Shown here in pieces: positions 16,609-25,316 of a stretch of DNA of 64,000 bases. The notes beneath the pieces were generated by a model that saw only the letters and a program-made list of their open reading frames with translations, was not told the DNA's origin and searched no databases. Source of the stretch: Cellvibrio sp. OA-2007. Its GTDB lineage: Bacteria > Pseudomonadota > Gammaproteobacteria > Pseudomonadales > Cellvibrionaceae. The DNA lies in assembly GCF_000953825.1 (NCBI RefSeq), contig NZ_BBUL01000020.1, forward strand, positions 124,001 to 188,000. Direction: 5' to 3'. The first letter of the stretch is position 1; each line of letters begins with the position of its first letter. Both the position numbers and the translations under genes were made by a program.

Positions 16609-17408
16609 TTAACCCATTGCTGCGGTGGGTTGCGCAGATAGCGTTCCGTAAAGATATCGACCTCAAGCCCGGAGTTATAATTGATGTCTTGATAAGTGAC
16701 ATCTGTGCGATATCCGGTTTGTAAGTTTTTCATTGTTCTGGCGGTGATCGTCCATATGTCAGCGATGCTCTCCACTTTAACGGCACTGAACACACGGGAT
16801 GGACGGTTGCGCAAATCAAAATATTCTTCACTCAAGGGCAACCAGCGCTCTTTGTCGATCAATGAGACCCGGCGACTATAATCAATCGGTTTTACCGGCT
16901 TGCTTTCAATGCGATAGACCGGTCTGCCTTCAAATGTTTCTTCACCGAGCAGTGCATGTGTTTCGTCGGCAACCTCTCTGCCAGAAACATCTTCGTAGGT
17001 AAAATCTGATCCCACAAACGAAGAGCGTTTATCATCAGACGCAATACGCTTCACTAATTTAATCGCGGGCACAAAGATCCAGCGATCATCTTCTTTTCCG
17101 GTGAATTTCTGCACTAGAAATGCAGTCCCTTTCACATCAGTGGGGCGATGGAAATAGGTGTAGTAACGTTGCTCACCTTCAGCTCCATTTAAACGGAGCA
17201 TAGTCATCTCCCGCTCGCGTATATCACCTTTTGGATTCACTAACTGCATGGTAACTTTGGTACGCATATCAGTACCGGCATAGTAGGTCGCATCCAGTGA
17301 ACGCTGCACAATCTCAGTCGCGTCCATTGCTAAACTCATTGAGGGCACAACGGCCAGACCCGCCAAAAAAAGTCCGGGATTGATGAGTTTTTTAATCAAG
17401 AAAATCAT
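16605..17408 (-). CDS. LolA-like outer membrane lipoprotein-sorting protein (267 aa)
   Basis: A signal peptide (to about residue 27, S-L-A-M) is followed by the LolA/LolB-like fold seen in proteins annotated as outer membrane lipoprotein-sorting proteins: M-D-A-T-E-I-V, M-T-M-L-R-L, R-W-I-F-V-P-A, G-S-D-F-T-Y-E-D and W-L-P-L-x-x-E-Y-F-D motifs. Such proteins are regularly encoded next to MMPL/RND transporters. It overlaps the genes on both sides by ATGA, so the three are one operon. It is probably a periplasmic carrier for a hydrophobic or lipid substrate. Confidence 0.85.
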   Translation of the reverse strand: MIFLIKKLINPGLFLAGLAVVPSMSLAMDATEIVQRSLDATYYAGTDMRTKVTMQLVNPKGDIREREMTMLRLNGAEGEQRYYTYFHRPTDVKGTAFLVQKFTGKEDDRWIFVPAIKLVKRIASDDKRSSFVGSDFTYEDVSGREVADETHALLGEETFEGRPVYRIESKPVKPIDYSRRVSLIDKERWLPLSEEYFDLRNRPSRVFSAVKVESIADIWTITARTMKNLQTGYRTDVTYQDINYNSGLEVDIFTERYLRNPPQQWVK

Positions 17409-19765
17409 GCGCCTTCTCCAATAGAAGTGACTGCGGATGCTGAAGAGCGGGTATCAGACAGTGCTTTTTTGACGAATAACCAACGTTGAAATAGTAGGAT
17501 TAACGCCGGGAGATAAATTAATGTGGTTAATGCGCTCACTAACATCATGCTCAGGATGAATGCGCCTACCGTAATGTAAGGGGTCAGCGGTGCAAACATC
17601 ATTACTGAAAACGCAGCAGCAAATAAAATGGCATTACGCATGATGCCTTTGCCGGGGCGCGCAGCTGTCCAGAGTAAATTATCGGCAAGGGTTTCGCCGG
17701 TTGTTGCTGTCTCATCCATTCGCTGGCGCAAACGGCTAATGAAATGAATGGAAAAATCGACCGCCATGCCGAGTGATAGACATGAGAGTACGGAGATGGG
17801 CATATCAAAATCTTTGCCAGTAAATCCGATCACGGCATAAATCATCATGATGGTAAACAATAGTGGGATGTACCCAATCAATGCCCACCGGATTGAGCGG
17901 AAATTAAAGGCGAGTAATATAAAAACAACGAGCAGTGCCAGAATAAATCCTTTGAGCATGTCCCAGAGAACTTCGTCATTCCACACTACGTTGAAATAGG
18001 CTGTGCCCGCTGGCTTGAATTCCAGCTCGATGGGGTTTTGCAGTTGGTAGTCCTCAACAGCGCGAATAACAGTTCGCATCGCCTCCGCATCCCATGTCTT
18101 CAATTGCAGCCAAATGTTGGCTTGCTGGAATGGGTAGTCAACCACGTTATCGAGGTCGGACTGTTTAGCAGACATACCGAATAAAAACAGATATTGGGCA
18201 ATCGTATCGGCATCGGTTGGAATCACATAAAAATCGGCGTCGTCTTCGTGCAATACGCGATTGATGCGTTTGACATAATCGACAATCGAAAAGGTTTTAC
18301 CGACCTCTGGTAGAGACTCCAAATGGCGCTGCAAACCATCGAGATATTGCATAGCTTCTGGTGTTTTTATCCCTTCGGCTTGTGGTGCAATGGCAACAAT
18401 ATAGCCTGATGCTGTACCACCGAGAGATTGGTTGATTTTTTCATCTGCAATTCGCACTTCACTGCTTTTGGTAAACCATTCGACCAAATTATTATTGATG
18501 TTTATTTGGGTAATACCGATAACGGAAACTCCCATCAACACAGCGCCAATTGCGATTATCTTTTTCGGGTGGTTGACGCCGGTACCGGCAAGTCTTGTTA
18601 GCCAATGTGTGGAAGCTTGCTCTTTGCTGTTTTCACGAGCGACGGCGGCGAGAATTTTTTTCTCATCCATCATCATCAATAACGCGGGGATTAAGGTAAA
18701 GCTCAACAGGCGAAGCAACAAGGTACCGAAAACAATCACACCGCCGAAGACTTGTACGGGAATGATTTCCATAAATAACAGCACTGCAAATCCGGCGGCT
18801 GTTGCGAAGGCCGTATAGCGTACCGGACGACTTACCGCATCCAGAGTTTCATGAATGGCCTGTTGTTTGTTGCCGCCAATGCGATAGCGATGATAAAACT
18901 CATTGAAAATATGAATACTGTCTGTGGCAATCGCCATCAGGAAGACGGGTGCCATGGAACTCATAATATGCACCGGAAAACCCAATCCGATTAATAATCC
19001 CATGCTGCATAAAATACTGACCATAGCGACGGCCATCATGGACATGGCCAGAGGCAAACTGCTGAACATCCAGAGGATAGCGATAAACATGATCATCCCG
19101 GCGATGGGTGCAAACAGTCCCATCATGGTGAACATATCCGCACCAAAGGTATCCCTGACAACCGGATCACCGGCAACATAAAAATCATCACTGCCCTCTT
19201 GCGCAGCGATAATGGCGCGGATGTTATCGGCTACCTGTTTGCCGTTAGCACCTTCTTCCAAGGGCACATAGAGAGCGGCCATGGTTTCGTCTTCGGAGAT
19301 AATCCGGTCGGTGAAGAGCGGATTTCCAATTAGTTTGGCGCGCAGGGTTTCAAGTGCGGCAGTAGTCGTTGGTGCTTCCGCCATCAGCGGAGCGACATCC
19401 AGTCCCTCGCTGTCCGCACTGATATGGTCAATCGTGTTGAAGCTGACCAAATCGCGCGCGGCGACACCCTCTATCGCTAATATCTGTTCAGTGACCTGAT
19501 GTATTTTGCCCAACGTCTTGAGGTTGAGGACGCCAGCATCGTTGTGCACAGCCACAACGATGGTGTCTTCATATAGCCTGAAGGTTTGTTCGATCTCATC
19601 ATTCCATACCCGTACCGCCGATTCAGGCGGCAGCATATTTTTCGGATTGGTATCCAGAGTGATGCGCGGGAACTGGGTGCAGAATAACGCGGTAATGATG
19701 AGTGTTATGGCTGCAACCCAGCGGGGATGATGGGTCGCGAATTCCACTAATGTGTGTTTGCGCAT
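17405..19765 (-). CDS. RND/MMPL-family transporter (786 aa)
   Basis: A single N-terminal membrane helix (about 15-32) is followed by a periplasmic domain, a group of membrane helices at about 215-370, a second periplasmic domain and a second helix group at about 610-765. This two-fold arrangement is the RND superfamily plan in its short MMPL/sterol-sensing-like form. Motifs G-D-P-V-V-R and A-T-D-S-I-H-I-F in the first half and M-A-V-D-F-S-I-H-F in the second are typical. It is the first gene of the operon with the LolA-like, barrel and desulfurase genes. Its start lies 290 bp from the divergent arsR-type gene, with a palindromic site between. Confidence 0.88.
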   Translation of the reverse strand: MRKHTLVEFATHHPRWVAAITLIITALFCTQFPRITLDTNPKNMLPPESAVRVWNDEIEQTFRLYEDTIVVAVHNDAGVLNLKTLGKIHQVTEQILAIEGVAARDLVSFNTIDHISADSEGLDVAPLMAEAPTTTAALETLRAKLIGNPLFTDRIISEDETMAALYVPLEEGANGKQVADNIRAIIAAQEGSDDFYVAGDPVVRDTFGADMFTMMGLFAPIAGMIMFIAILWMFSSLPLAMSMMAVAMVSILCSMGLLIGLGFPVHIMSSMAPVFLMAIATDSIHIFNEFYHRYRIGGNKQQAIHETLDAVSRPVRYTAFATAAGFAVLLFMEIIPVQVFGGVIVFGTLLLRLLSFTLIPALLMMMDEKKILAAVARENSKEQASTHWLTRLAGTGVNHPKKIIAIGAVLMGVSVIGITQININNNLVEWFTKSSEVRIADEKINQSLGGTASGYIVAIAPQAEGIKTPEAMQYLDGLQRHLESLPEVGKTFSIVDYVKRINRVLHEDDADFYVIPTDADTIAQYLFLFGMSAKQSDLDNVVDYPFQQANIWLQLKTWDAEAMRTVIRAVEDYQLQNPIELEFKPAGTAYFNVVWNDEVLWDMLKGFILALLVVFILLAFNFRSIRWALIGYIPLLFTIMMIYAVIGFTGKDFDMPISVLSCLSLGMAVDFSIHFISRLRQRMDETATTGETLADNLLWTAARPGKGIMRNAILFAAAFSVMMFAPLTPYITVGAFILSMMLVSALTTLIYLPALILLFQRWLFVKKALSDTRSSASAVTSIGEGA

Positions 19766-19835
19766 AGGGTTAAGGAATCCTTTTAGCTACGGGTGCTTAT
19801 ATCAATACCTGACACCTGAAGCGTCATTATCTTAT

Positions 19836-19855
19836 ATTCAATTATTTAATTGAAT
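19836..19855. promoter_or_regulatory. Palindrome, candidate ArsR operator upstream of the RND operon
   Basis: ATTCAATTA, two bases, TAATTGAAT: a near-perfect 9-2-9 palindrome, followed by GCTTGA. The right half with its extension (TAATTGAATGCTTG) matches the right arm of the palindrome at 21215-21244 in all but one base. It sits 70 bp upstream of the RND gene start. Confidence 0.6.
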
Positions 19856-20026
19856 GCTTGACTAGAATATCTGCTTCAAATAGATTGTCAAGGCAATGAG
19901 GATTCAGGGGTTGATCAGTAGCAGCCGCCAATAAGAGTTTTTTTGCAGGCAATACCGTTTTATTCAGTGAATTAGAGTCTGGGGAGCACATAGCTGTTTG
20001 ATGAATGGCGTTTGGAATCTATAATT

Positions 20027-20040
20027 CAAGCAATCAATTG
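20027..20040. promoter_or_regulatory. Half-site, candidate ArsR operator at its own gene
   Basis: CAAGCAATCAATTG is identical except for the last base to the left arm of the 14-2-14 palindrome at 21215. It lies 14 bp upstream of the start of the regulator gene, overlapping its probable ribosome-binding region. This is the place expected for autorepression. Confidence 0.5.
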
Positions 20041-20054
20041 AAAATGGAAAATCC

Positions 20055-20729
20055 ATGACCTCCTCAAACAGACAGTTCAAAGATTCACTTTACGAGCAAT
20101 TGGCGCGTATCGGAAAAGCCTTGGCTAGTCCCATTCGATTAGAACTGCTTGATGTATTGAGCCAAGGGCCGCGCACCGTTGAATCGATTGCCAATGAAGT
20201 AAACCAGAGTGTGGCGAACACGTCGCAGCACTTGCAGATTCTCCGATCTGCGCGGGTGATTGAGTCCGAACGCAATGGAGTCAACATCATCTACCGGCTC
20301 GCTGATCAGGAAGTACTTGGGTTATGTGGAGTACTTCGTCGCGTGGGTGAAGCGCGATTGTTGGAAGTTCGCCAGGTGACCGAAGCATTCTTACGCGAAC
20401 GCGGCGCGCTTGAGCGAACCGACAATGAAACGTTGCTTGAGCGGGTAAGGCGCGGAGAAGTCACCGTATTGGATGTACGTCCATCGGATGAATTTTTAGC
20501 AGGCCATATTCCGGGCGCAATCTCTGTTCCCCTGTCTGAGCTGGAACAGAAAATGGCTGGTCTGCCCCCGGATCGTGAAATTGTTGCCTACTGTCGTGGG
20601 CCATTGTGCGTCATGTCGATTGAGGCCGTGAATCGGTTAAACGAAAAAGGCTACCAGGCAACACGTTGGGAAGAAGGCGTGGCGGATTGGGTAGCGAGAG
20701 GATTTGCAATACAAACGGGTGCTGTTTGA
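20055..20729 (+). CDS. ArsR-family regulator fused to a rhodanese domain (224 aa)
   Basis: Residues 12-95 form an ArsR/SmtB winged helix (I-G-K-A-L-A-S-P-I-R-L-E-L-L, V-N-Q-S-V-A-N-T-S-Q-H-L-Q-I-L). Residues 115-220 form a rhodanese domain with V-L-D-V-R-P-S-D-E-F, G-H-I-P-G-A and the active-site loop Y-C-R-G-P-L-C. The classical metal-binding C-V-C motif of ArsR is not present, so the likely signal is sulfane sulfur or a related thiol/selenium species sensed by the rhodanese cysteines. It is divergent from the RND operon and upstream of the DsrE and ABC transporter genes. Three related palindromes at 19836, 20027 and 21215 are its probable operators. Confidence 0.9.
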   Translation: MTSSNRQFKDSLYEQLARIGKALASPIRLELLDVLSQGPRTVESIANEVNQSVANTSQHLQILRSARVIESERNGVNIIYRLADQEVLGLCGVLRRVGEARLLEVRQVTEAFLRERGALERTDNETLLERVRRGEVTVLDVRPSDEFLAGHIPGAISVPLSELEQKMAGLPPDREIVAYCRGPLCVMSIEAVNRLNEKGYQATRWEEGVADWVARGFAIQTGAV

Positions 20730-20809
20730 CGGGAGATTAGTAGGAAGTTACGAACGTCCCTCTTGATCCAGTGCCTACCAACACCACAGGAAATCAAGAG
20801 GAAACAGAC

Positions 20810-21163
20810 GTGAGCAATATTTTATTCATATTGAATGATGGACCATACGGAACCGAACGTAGCTACAACGGTGTACGCCTTGCAGGCGCTATCGCCAAGC
20901 GCGCGTCTGACGATGTGCGCATATTTTTGATGGGAGACGCCGCTGTCTGCGCCAAGCGCGGCCAGAAAGTTCCTCAAGGTTATTACAACCTTGAACTGAT
21001 GTTTGGGCCGGTTATTCGCCGTGAAGGCAAGATTGGTGTTTGCGGCACTTGTATGGACGCGCGCGGTATGACCGAAGAAGAGTTAGCAGAGGGTACCCAT
21101 CGCGGAACGCTGGAAGAACTCACTGATTGGACACTTTGGGCTGACAAAGTCCTGGTTTTCTAA
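20810..21163 (+). CDS. DsrE-family sulfur-relay-like protein (117 aa)
   Basis: The start chosen is GTG 20810, preceded by AAGAGGAAA, giving the typical opening V-S-N-I-L-F-I-L-N-D-G-P-Y-G-T-E-R-S; the frame is open from 20771 without support. The protein carries M-G-D-A-A-V-x-C and a G-V-C-G-T-C-M-D-A-R-G motif typical of DsrE/DsrF-like proteins that carry persulfide on a cysteine. It ends at V-L-V-F as in the family. It lies 80 bp after the ArsR-rhodanese gene and before a terminator, so the two form one short transcription unit. Confidence 0.88.
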   Translation: MSNILFILNDGPYGTERSYNGVRLAGAIAKRASDDVRIFLMGDAAVCAKRGQKVPQGYYNLELMFGPVIRREGKIGVCGTCMDARGMTEEELAEGTHRGTLEELTDWTLWADKVLVF

Positions 21164-21182
21164 GTAGTACTGAGAATGTGAT

Positions 21183-21202
21183 ACGCCTACTGGCGTTTTT
21201 TA
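21183..21202 (+). terminator. Rho-independent terminator after the dsrE-like gene
   Basis: ACGCC, four-base loop, GGCGT, then a run of T. The stem is short but the T-run is clear. Confidence 0.6.
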
Positions 21203-21214
21203 ATAATAAATAGT

Positions 21215-21244
21215 CAAGCAATCAATTAAATAATTGATTGCTTG
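21215..21244. promoter_or_regulatory. Perfect 14-2-14 palindrome, candidate ArsR operator of the ABC transporter operon
   Basis: CAAGCAATCAATTA, AA, TAATTGATTGCTTG. This is the most perfect of the three related sites around the arsR-type gene, and lies 136 bp upstream of the ABC ATPase start. It probably overlaps the promoter of the transporter operon. Confidence 0.65.
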
Positions 21245-21379
21245 GCAAAACCACTGACTCAGATGCATTACTTCAACACTACCCAGCGTCCAGGATGCGG
21301 CTGTCGTGAGTGTTGTAGACGTTTATGAGCAGCCAGTAAACCCCGTGAAACCTGACACTCGGGGGAAAGGAGTCAAGTT

Positions 21380-22198
21380 ATGAATCCACATATTTTGCCA
21401 AGTTCACAACCTGTGAGTGGCCAAGCTCCCGTCCTCGAACTCAAAGCGGTATCGCGGTATTGGGGTAAACGGGCAGCCATCAACAATCTCAATCTGACCA
21501 TTAAACCTGGCGAAACGGTCGCCCTTATTGGGCCAAGCGGTGGCGGAAAATCCACGCTTATCCGCCTGTTGGCAGGTGTACTTAAACCCACTCAAGGGCG
21601 GGTACTGGTCGCGGGAAAAGACTTGGCCAAAATGTCAGCCACCGAGCTGCGTTATCACCGCGCCCATTCACGCATTATTGAACAAACCCATTTGCTGGTG
21701 CCGCAATTGTCGGTTCACCAGAATGTGGTCGCGGGAAAATTGCCTTTGTGGCCATGGCACAAGGTCATGGCCTCAGCGCTTTGGCCCGTAGAAAAGAAAC
21801 CGGTACATGCCCTATTGGAATCCCTTTCCATTGGTGAGCACCAATGGCGCCCGGCAAGTGACCTTAGTGGTGGTCAAATGCAGCGCGTCGCCATTGCACG
21901 GGCACTTATTTCTGCGCCCACCACATTGCTGGCCGATGAGCCAACAGCTTCGCTTGATCCAGCCACCGCCCGCGCGGTAACCGAAATTATCCTCAATCAA
22001 GCCAAAGAGCGTGGCGTCACCTTGGTTTTTTGCACCCATTGGCTCGACGCAATTATGCACCGCTGCGACCGCGTCATCGGATTGCGTGAAGGCACATTAG
22101 TGCTGGATGCAAAACCCTCAGAAGTTACTCAGGATGCACTCAACTTGCTTTATCAGGGGAGTGAAGAACTGCATGAGGGAAACAATGAGCGAATTTAA
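21380..22198 (+). CDS. ABC transporter ATP-binding protein, PhnC-like (272 aa)
   Basis: Walker A G-P-S-G-G-G-K-S-T, the signature L-S-G-G-Q-M-Q-R, Walker B L-L-A-D-E-P-T-A and a switch histidine (C-T-H-W-L) are present. The size and sequence fit the phosphonate-type importer ATPases (PhnC group). GGGGGAAAGGAG lies upstream of the ATG. It overlaps the permease gene by 14 bp, and the substrate-binding protein gene follows. The substrate is not necessarily a phosphonate, since no phn catabolic genes are nearby; selenate or another oxyanion is more likely from context (inference). Confidence 0.9.
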   Translation: MNPHILPSSQPVSGQAPVLELKAVSRYWGKRAAINNLNLTIKPGETVALIGPSGGGKSTLIRLLAGVLKPTQGRVLVAGKDLAKMSATELRYHRAHSRIIEQTHLLVPQLSVHQNVVAGKLPLWPWHKVMASALWPVEKKPVHALLESLSIGEHQWRPASDLSGGQMQRVAIARALISAPTTLLADEPTASLDPATARAVTEIILNQAKERGVTLVFCTHWLDAIMHRCDRVIGLREGTLVLDAKPSEVTQDALNLLYQGSEELHEGNNERI

Positions 22199-24299
22199 CC
22201 GTAAGCAGGAGCTTAAGCGTTACCTGGTTTGGTTCGTCGTTGGGCTCACCTTTGTTCTGGCGATGGAAGGAACCCATGTTAATCCGGGTGCACTTTTTGA
22301 TCGCGATGGGATACGCAACGCCGGTGAATTGCTAAGCGGCTTGCTTAGCCCAAATCTATCGCCGGATTTTCTCCACCGTATTTTCCTGCTGTCTTTCGAG
22401 AGCTTGTTTGTCGGGATTCTGGGGACAGTGTTTGCCGTTGTTATTGGTATTGGTTTGGCGATGTTTGCCATCCGCATACCTGAATTACCCGATCCTCCAG
22501 GGCGCCAGGGGCGTCGTCAATCTTTTGTGGTTGCCACTGCCAGAACAGTGTCCCGTTTTACGCTGGGCTTTTTCCGGTCAATTCCCGAGATTGTGTGGGC
22601 TTACCTATTTGTGCAGATCCTCGGTCTCGGGCCGGGCGCGGCGGTACTGGCTATTGGCTTAACCGTGGGTGGTTCTATCGGCAAGCTCTACGCTGAGCTG
22701 GCTGAAGCAGTAGATCGACAAATTATCGGTGGCCTGCGAGCTGCTGGCGTGGGGCGCTGGGGCATTTTAATGCACGGTATTTTGCCGCAGGTAAAGCGCC
22801 AATGGGTCGCTTATGCGCTCTTCCGGATGGAGTGCAACATCCGCACGGGCACGATTCTGGGTGTGGTCGGTGCTGGTGGTTTGGGTAGTGAAATTGCCCT
22901 GAGTATTCGCTATCTCGAATTCGATAAATTAGCTACCACACTCATCGCGGTGCTCATGTTTGTAATTGCACTCGAATGGGTCAGCGCTTATCTGCGGCGT
23001 CACCCGGTTAAATGGTCATTGCTGTTCGCCGCTGTTGGCGGGATAGCCAGTTTTGCGTATCTCGATATTCCCTGGATGGATTTGCTAACAGGAAACTGGA
23101 GCAATTTGCCCGGCACTACCGAGTTCGATCTCAGCGCTGAATTTCTCGGTAAAACCGCCACGTTGGTATGGCAAACCTTATTGATGGCATGGATCGCCAC
23201 GCTGCTTGCCGCCGTCTTCGCATTCTTCCTTGCTCCGCTATCCACTAGATCGTTAGTAACGGGTAGCTACCTGAGTCAAACCTACGGTAAACGTGGGCTT
23301 TCGCTGTGGATGTCGCGTTTGCTGCAAAGCGGTTCGCAATTTTTCTTGCAAGTTACGCGCGCAATGCCGGAGCTGACACTGGCGCTGGTTTTTGTTGTCT
23401 GGGTTGGGCCGGGTGCCTTGGCCGGGATTCTTGCGATTGCGGTACACAATATTGGCGTATTGGGTCGCCTCTACACCGATGTTTATGAGGAGGTAGAACC
23501 CGGCCCCGCCAAGGCGATGCAAGCGAGCGGTGCCAGTGGTTTATCGACCTGGTTGTACGCCGTACTACCTCAGGTCAGTCCGCGTGTACTGGCGTTTACG
23601 CTCTACCGGTTTGAGGTCAATGTAAGGGCAACAGCGACGGTCGGGTTCGTGGGCGCGGGTGGTATTGGTGACTCGCTCTATACCTCTATCAGCTTGTTCC
23701 ATATCAGTGATCTGGTAGTGCTACTTGTGGTAATGGTGGCGGTTGTCACGCTAGTGGATCAGGTAGGCGACCGCATGCGCAAACGCATTCTCAATGGCCC
23801 TTCATGCGAGCCGCCTTTAGCGCAGCGGTTGGCGAACTTGTTTTCACGCACGAGCGGCGCGCCGCTGACATCACCAATGACAAGCGATATTCCAAAACTG
23901 GAAGTAGCCCAGCTTTGTTGTCGTTGTGGTGCTGCGCCTGCTTTCAGTGTTATTCGCCCGGTCTCACTCTCATCCCAAGGATTAACATTTATTTCCGACA
24001 AGTTTCTACCCACTGGATTGATGGTGCAGCTTGTCGTGGTGTATCCCGATGGAAAATTATCGTCTGTGATAAGTGCCCGAGCATGCCCTGCTGTTTCACC
24101 TGCACACAGCATTGACAGTAAAACTATAAAAAATTATCTCAGCTTTATTGAACCAGCACCGGATTTTCTCTCGGCGATGATTGTTATTGCGCAGCGAGAT
24201 GCCGCGTATTTTATTGACGATAGCGAGTGCTCTACTCACGAAAAAAATGCACGCGGTAATGCATCTATCTCTAGCCAACTGGATAGCACTATCGCATGA
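22185..24299 (+). CDS. Duplicated PhnE-type ABC permease with extra C-terminal domain (704 aa)
   Basis: ATG 22185 is preceded by GAGGGAAACA; the frame is open from 22107. The protein contains two fused permease units, each with an EAA-type loop before L-P-Q-V (L-A-E-A-V-D...A-A-G-V-G in the first, E-V-E-P-G-P-A-K-A-M-Q-A-S-G-A in the second). Phosphonate-type importers are usually homodimers; this fusion supplies both halves. The last 165 residues (about 538-704) are not membrane-spanning and carry S-L-S-S-Q-G-L-T-F and G-L-M-V-Q-L-V-V-V-Y-P-D-G-K-L, which look like a degenerate PilZ-type domain. The RxxxR part of a c-di-GMP site is not visible. Confidence 0.88.
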   Translation: MSEFNRKQELKRYLVWFVVGLTFVLAMEGTHVNPGALFDRDGIRNAGELLSGLLSPNLSPDFLHRIFLLSFESLFVGILGTVFAVVIGIGLAMFAIRIPELPDPPGRQGRRQSFVVATARTVSRFTLGFFRSIPEIVWAYLFVQILGLGPGAAVLAIGLTVGGSIGKLYAELAEAVDRQIIGGLRAAGVGRWGILMHGILPQVKRQWVAYALFRMECNIRTGTILGVVGAGGLGSEIALSIRYLEFDKLATTLIAVLMFVIALEWVSAYLRRHPVKWSLLFAAVGGIASFAYLDIPWMDLLTGNWSNLPGTTEFDLSAEFLGKTATLVWQTLLMAWIATLLAAVFAFFLAPLSTRSLVTGSYLSQTYGKRGLSLWMSRLLQSGSQFFLQVTRAMPELTLALVFVVWVGPGALAGILAIAVHNIGVLGRLYTDVYEEVEPGPAKAMQASGASGLSTWLYAVLPQVSPRVLAFTLYRFEVNVRATATVGFVGAGGIGDSLYTSISLFHISDLVVLLVVMVAVVTLVDQVGDRMRKRILNGPSCEPPLAQRLANLFSRTSGAPLTSPMTSDIPKLEVAQLCCRCGAAPAFSVIRPVSLSSQGLTFISDKFLPTGLMVQLVVVYPDGKLSSVISARACPAVSPAHSIDSKTIKNYLSFIEPAPDFLSAMIVIAQRDAAYFIDDSECSTHEKNARGNASISSQLDSTIA

Positions 24300-24348
24300 A
24301 AGGATTAACCCCAACCCTCAACACTAACCCTTAACAAAAGGAATCTTT

Positions 24349-25236
24349 ATGAAAACTTTTTCTTCAATGTGTAAACCCTGGCAGCGTTTGATCGCGGCTT
24401 TGGTTGTCGGCGGTAGCTTGCTGACATCTGCTGTTTCCTATGCGGCTGACGACGTTATCCGCGTGACAGGTATACCTGATGAAAACCCGACTGAACTCGC
24501 ACGCAAGAATCAACCATTGGTGGATTATCTTGAAAAGAAACTCGGTAAAAAAGTGACTTATGTTGCCGTCACTGACTATGGCGCAGCTGTTTCCGCCCTT
24601 TCAGCTGGCAAAATTGATTTTGCCTGGCTAGGTGGATTTACATTTGTTCAAGCACGTCATCTGGCAGGAGCCGAACCACTGGCCATGCGCGACATTGATC
24701 GTAAATTCAAAAGTGTGTTCATCGCTAATACAACTTCCGGTATTGAAAAGCCTGAAGATTTTAAAGGCAAAACCTTTGCGTTTGGCTCAAAAAGCTCAAC
24801 CTCAGGCCATCTAATGCCACGTCATTATTTGCTCAGCCTCTTGGCGATAAATCCTGAAAAAGATTTTGCAAGTTTGCCTGTTTACAGCGGCGCTCACGAT
24901 GCAACCGTAAAGTTAGTTGAATCCGGCAAGATCCAAGGTGGTGCGCTCAATATTGAAGTGTGGGACAGAATGTTGGCGGAGAAAAAATTCGACGCTAAAA
25001 AAGTCAAACTGGTATGGACTTCACCCGAGTACGTAGATTATGTATGGGCTGCCCGTAAAGGTTTATCGCCAGAATTGGTTGCCAAATTTAAAGATGCATT
25101 TTTGAATCTTGACCCAAGTGTTCCCGAGCAAAAAGCAGTGCTTGAATTACAAGGTGCAAAAGTATTCGTTGCCGCGAATCAAAGCGATTTTGACTCGATT
25201 GAAAAAGTCGCACGCGATACAGGTCTGTTGAAATAA
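24349..25236 (+). CDS. Periplasmic substrate-binding protein, PhnD/selenate-type (295 aa)
   Basis: A signal peptide (residues 1-32, ending S-Y-A) precedes a type-2 periplasmic binding protein. The motifs I-P-D-E-N-P-T-E-L, V-T-D-Y-G-A-A-V-S-A-L, W-L-G-G-F-T-F-V-Q-A-R and S-G-H-L-M-P-R match, from memory, the family called putative selenate ABC transporter substrate-binding protein (a PhnD relative). AAAAGGAA lies 6 bases upstream of the ATG. It follows the permease by 49 bp and completes the importer. The substrate is not proven; phosphonate, phosphite or another oxyanion remain possible. Confidence 0.85.
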   Translation: MKTFSSMCKPWQRLIAALVVGGSLLTSAVSYAADDVIRVTGIPDENPTELARKNQPLVDYLEKKLGKKVTYVAVTDYGAAVSALSAGKIDFAWLGGFTFVQARHLAGAEPLAMRDIDRKFKSVFIANTTSGIEKPEDFKGKTFAFGSKSSTSGHLMPRHYLLSLLAINPEKDFASLPVYSGAHDATVKLVESGKIQGGALNIEVWDRMLAEKKFDAKKVKLVWTSPEYVDYVWAARKGLSPELVAKFKDAFLNLDPSVPEQKAVLELQGAKVFVAANQSDFDSIEKVARDTGLLK

Positions 25237-25260
25237 ATAGCAGCAGCGTTTAGCAGAATA

Positions 25261-25298
25261 CAACCTGAGGCGAATGTTTCACTGTTCGCTTCAGGTTG
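25261..25298 (+). terminator. Hairpin between the binding-protein gene and the transglutaminase gene
   Basis: Arms CAACCTGAGGCGAA and TTCGCTTCAGGTTG pair over 14 bases with one G-U, around a 10-base loop. The T-run after it is weak, so it may be a partial terminator or an mRNA-stabilising structure that raises the level of the upstream binding-protein transcript. Confidence 0.5.
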
Positions 25299-25316
25299 AT
25301 TTAACGGAGAAAGTCC

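Noticed and set aside
21380-25236. Phosphonate catabolism locus
   Set aside because: The importer resembles PhnCDE but no phn lyase or phosphonatase genes are present; the neighbours are sulfur/selenium-type genes.
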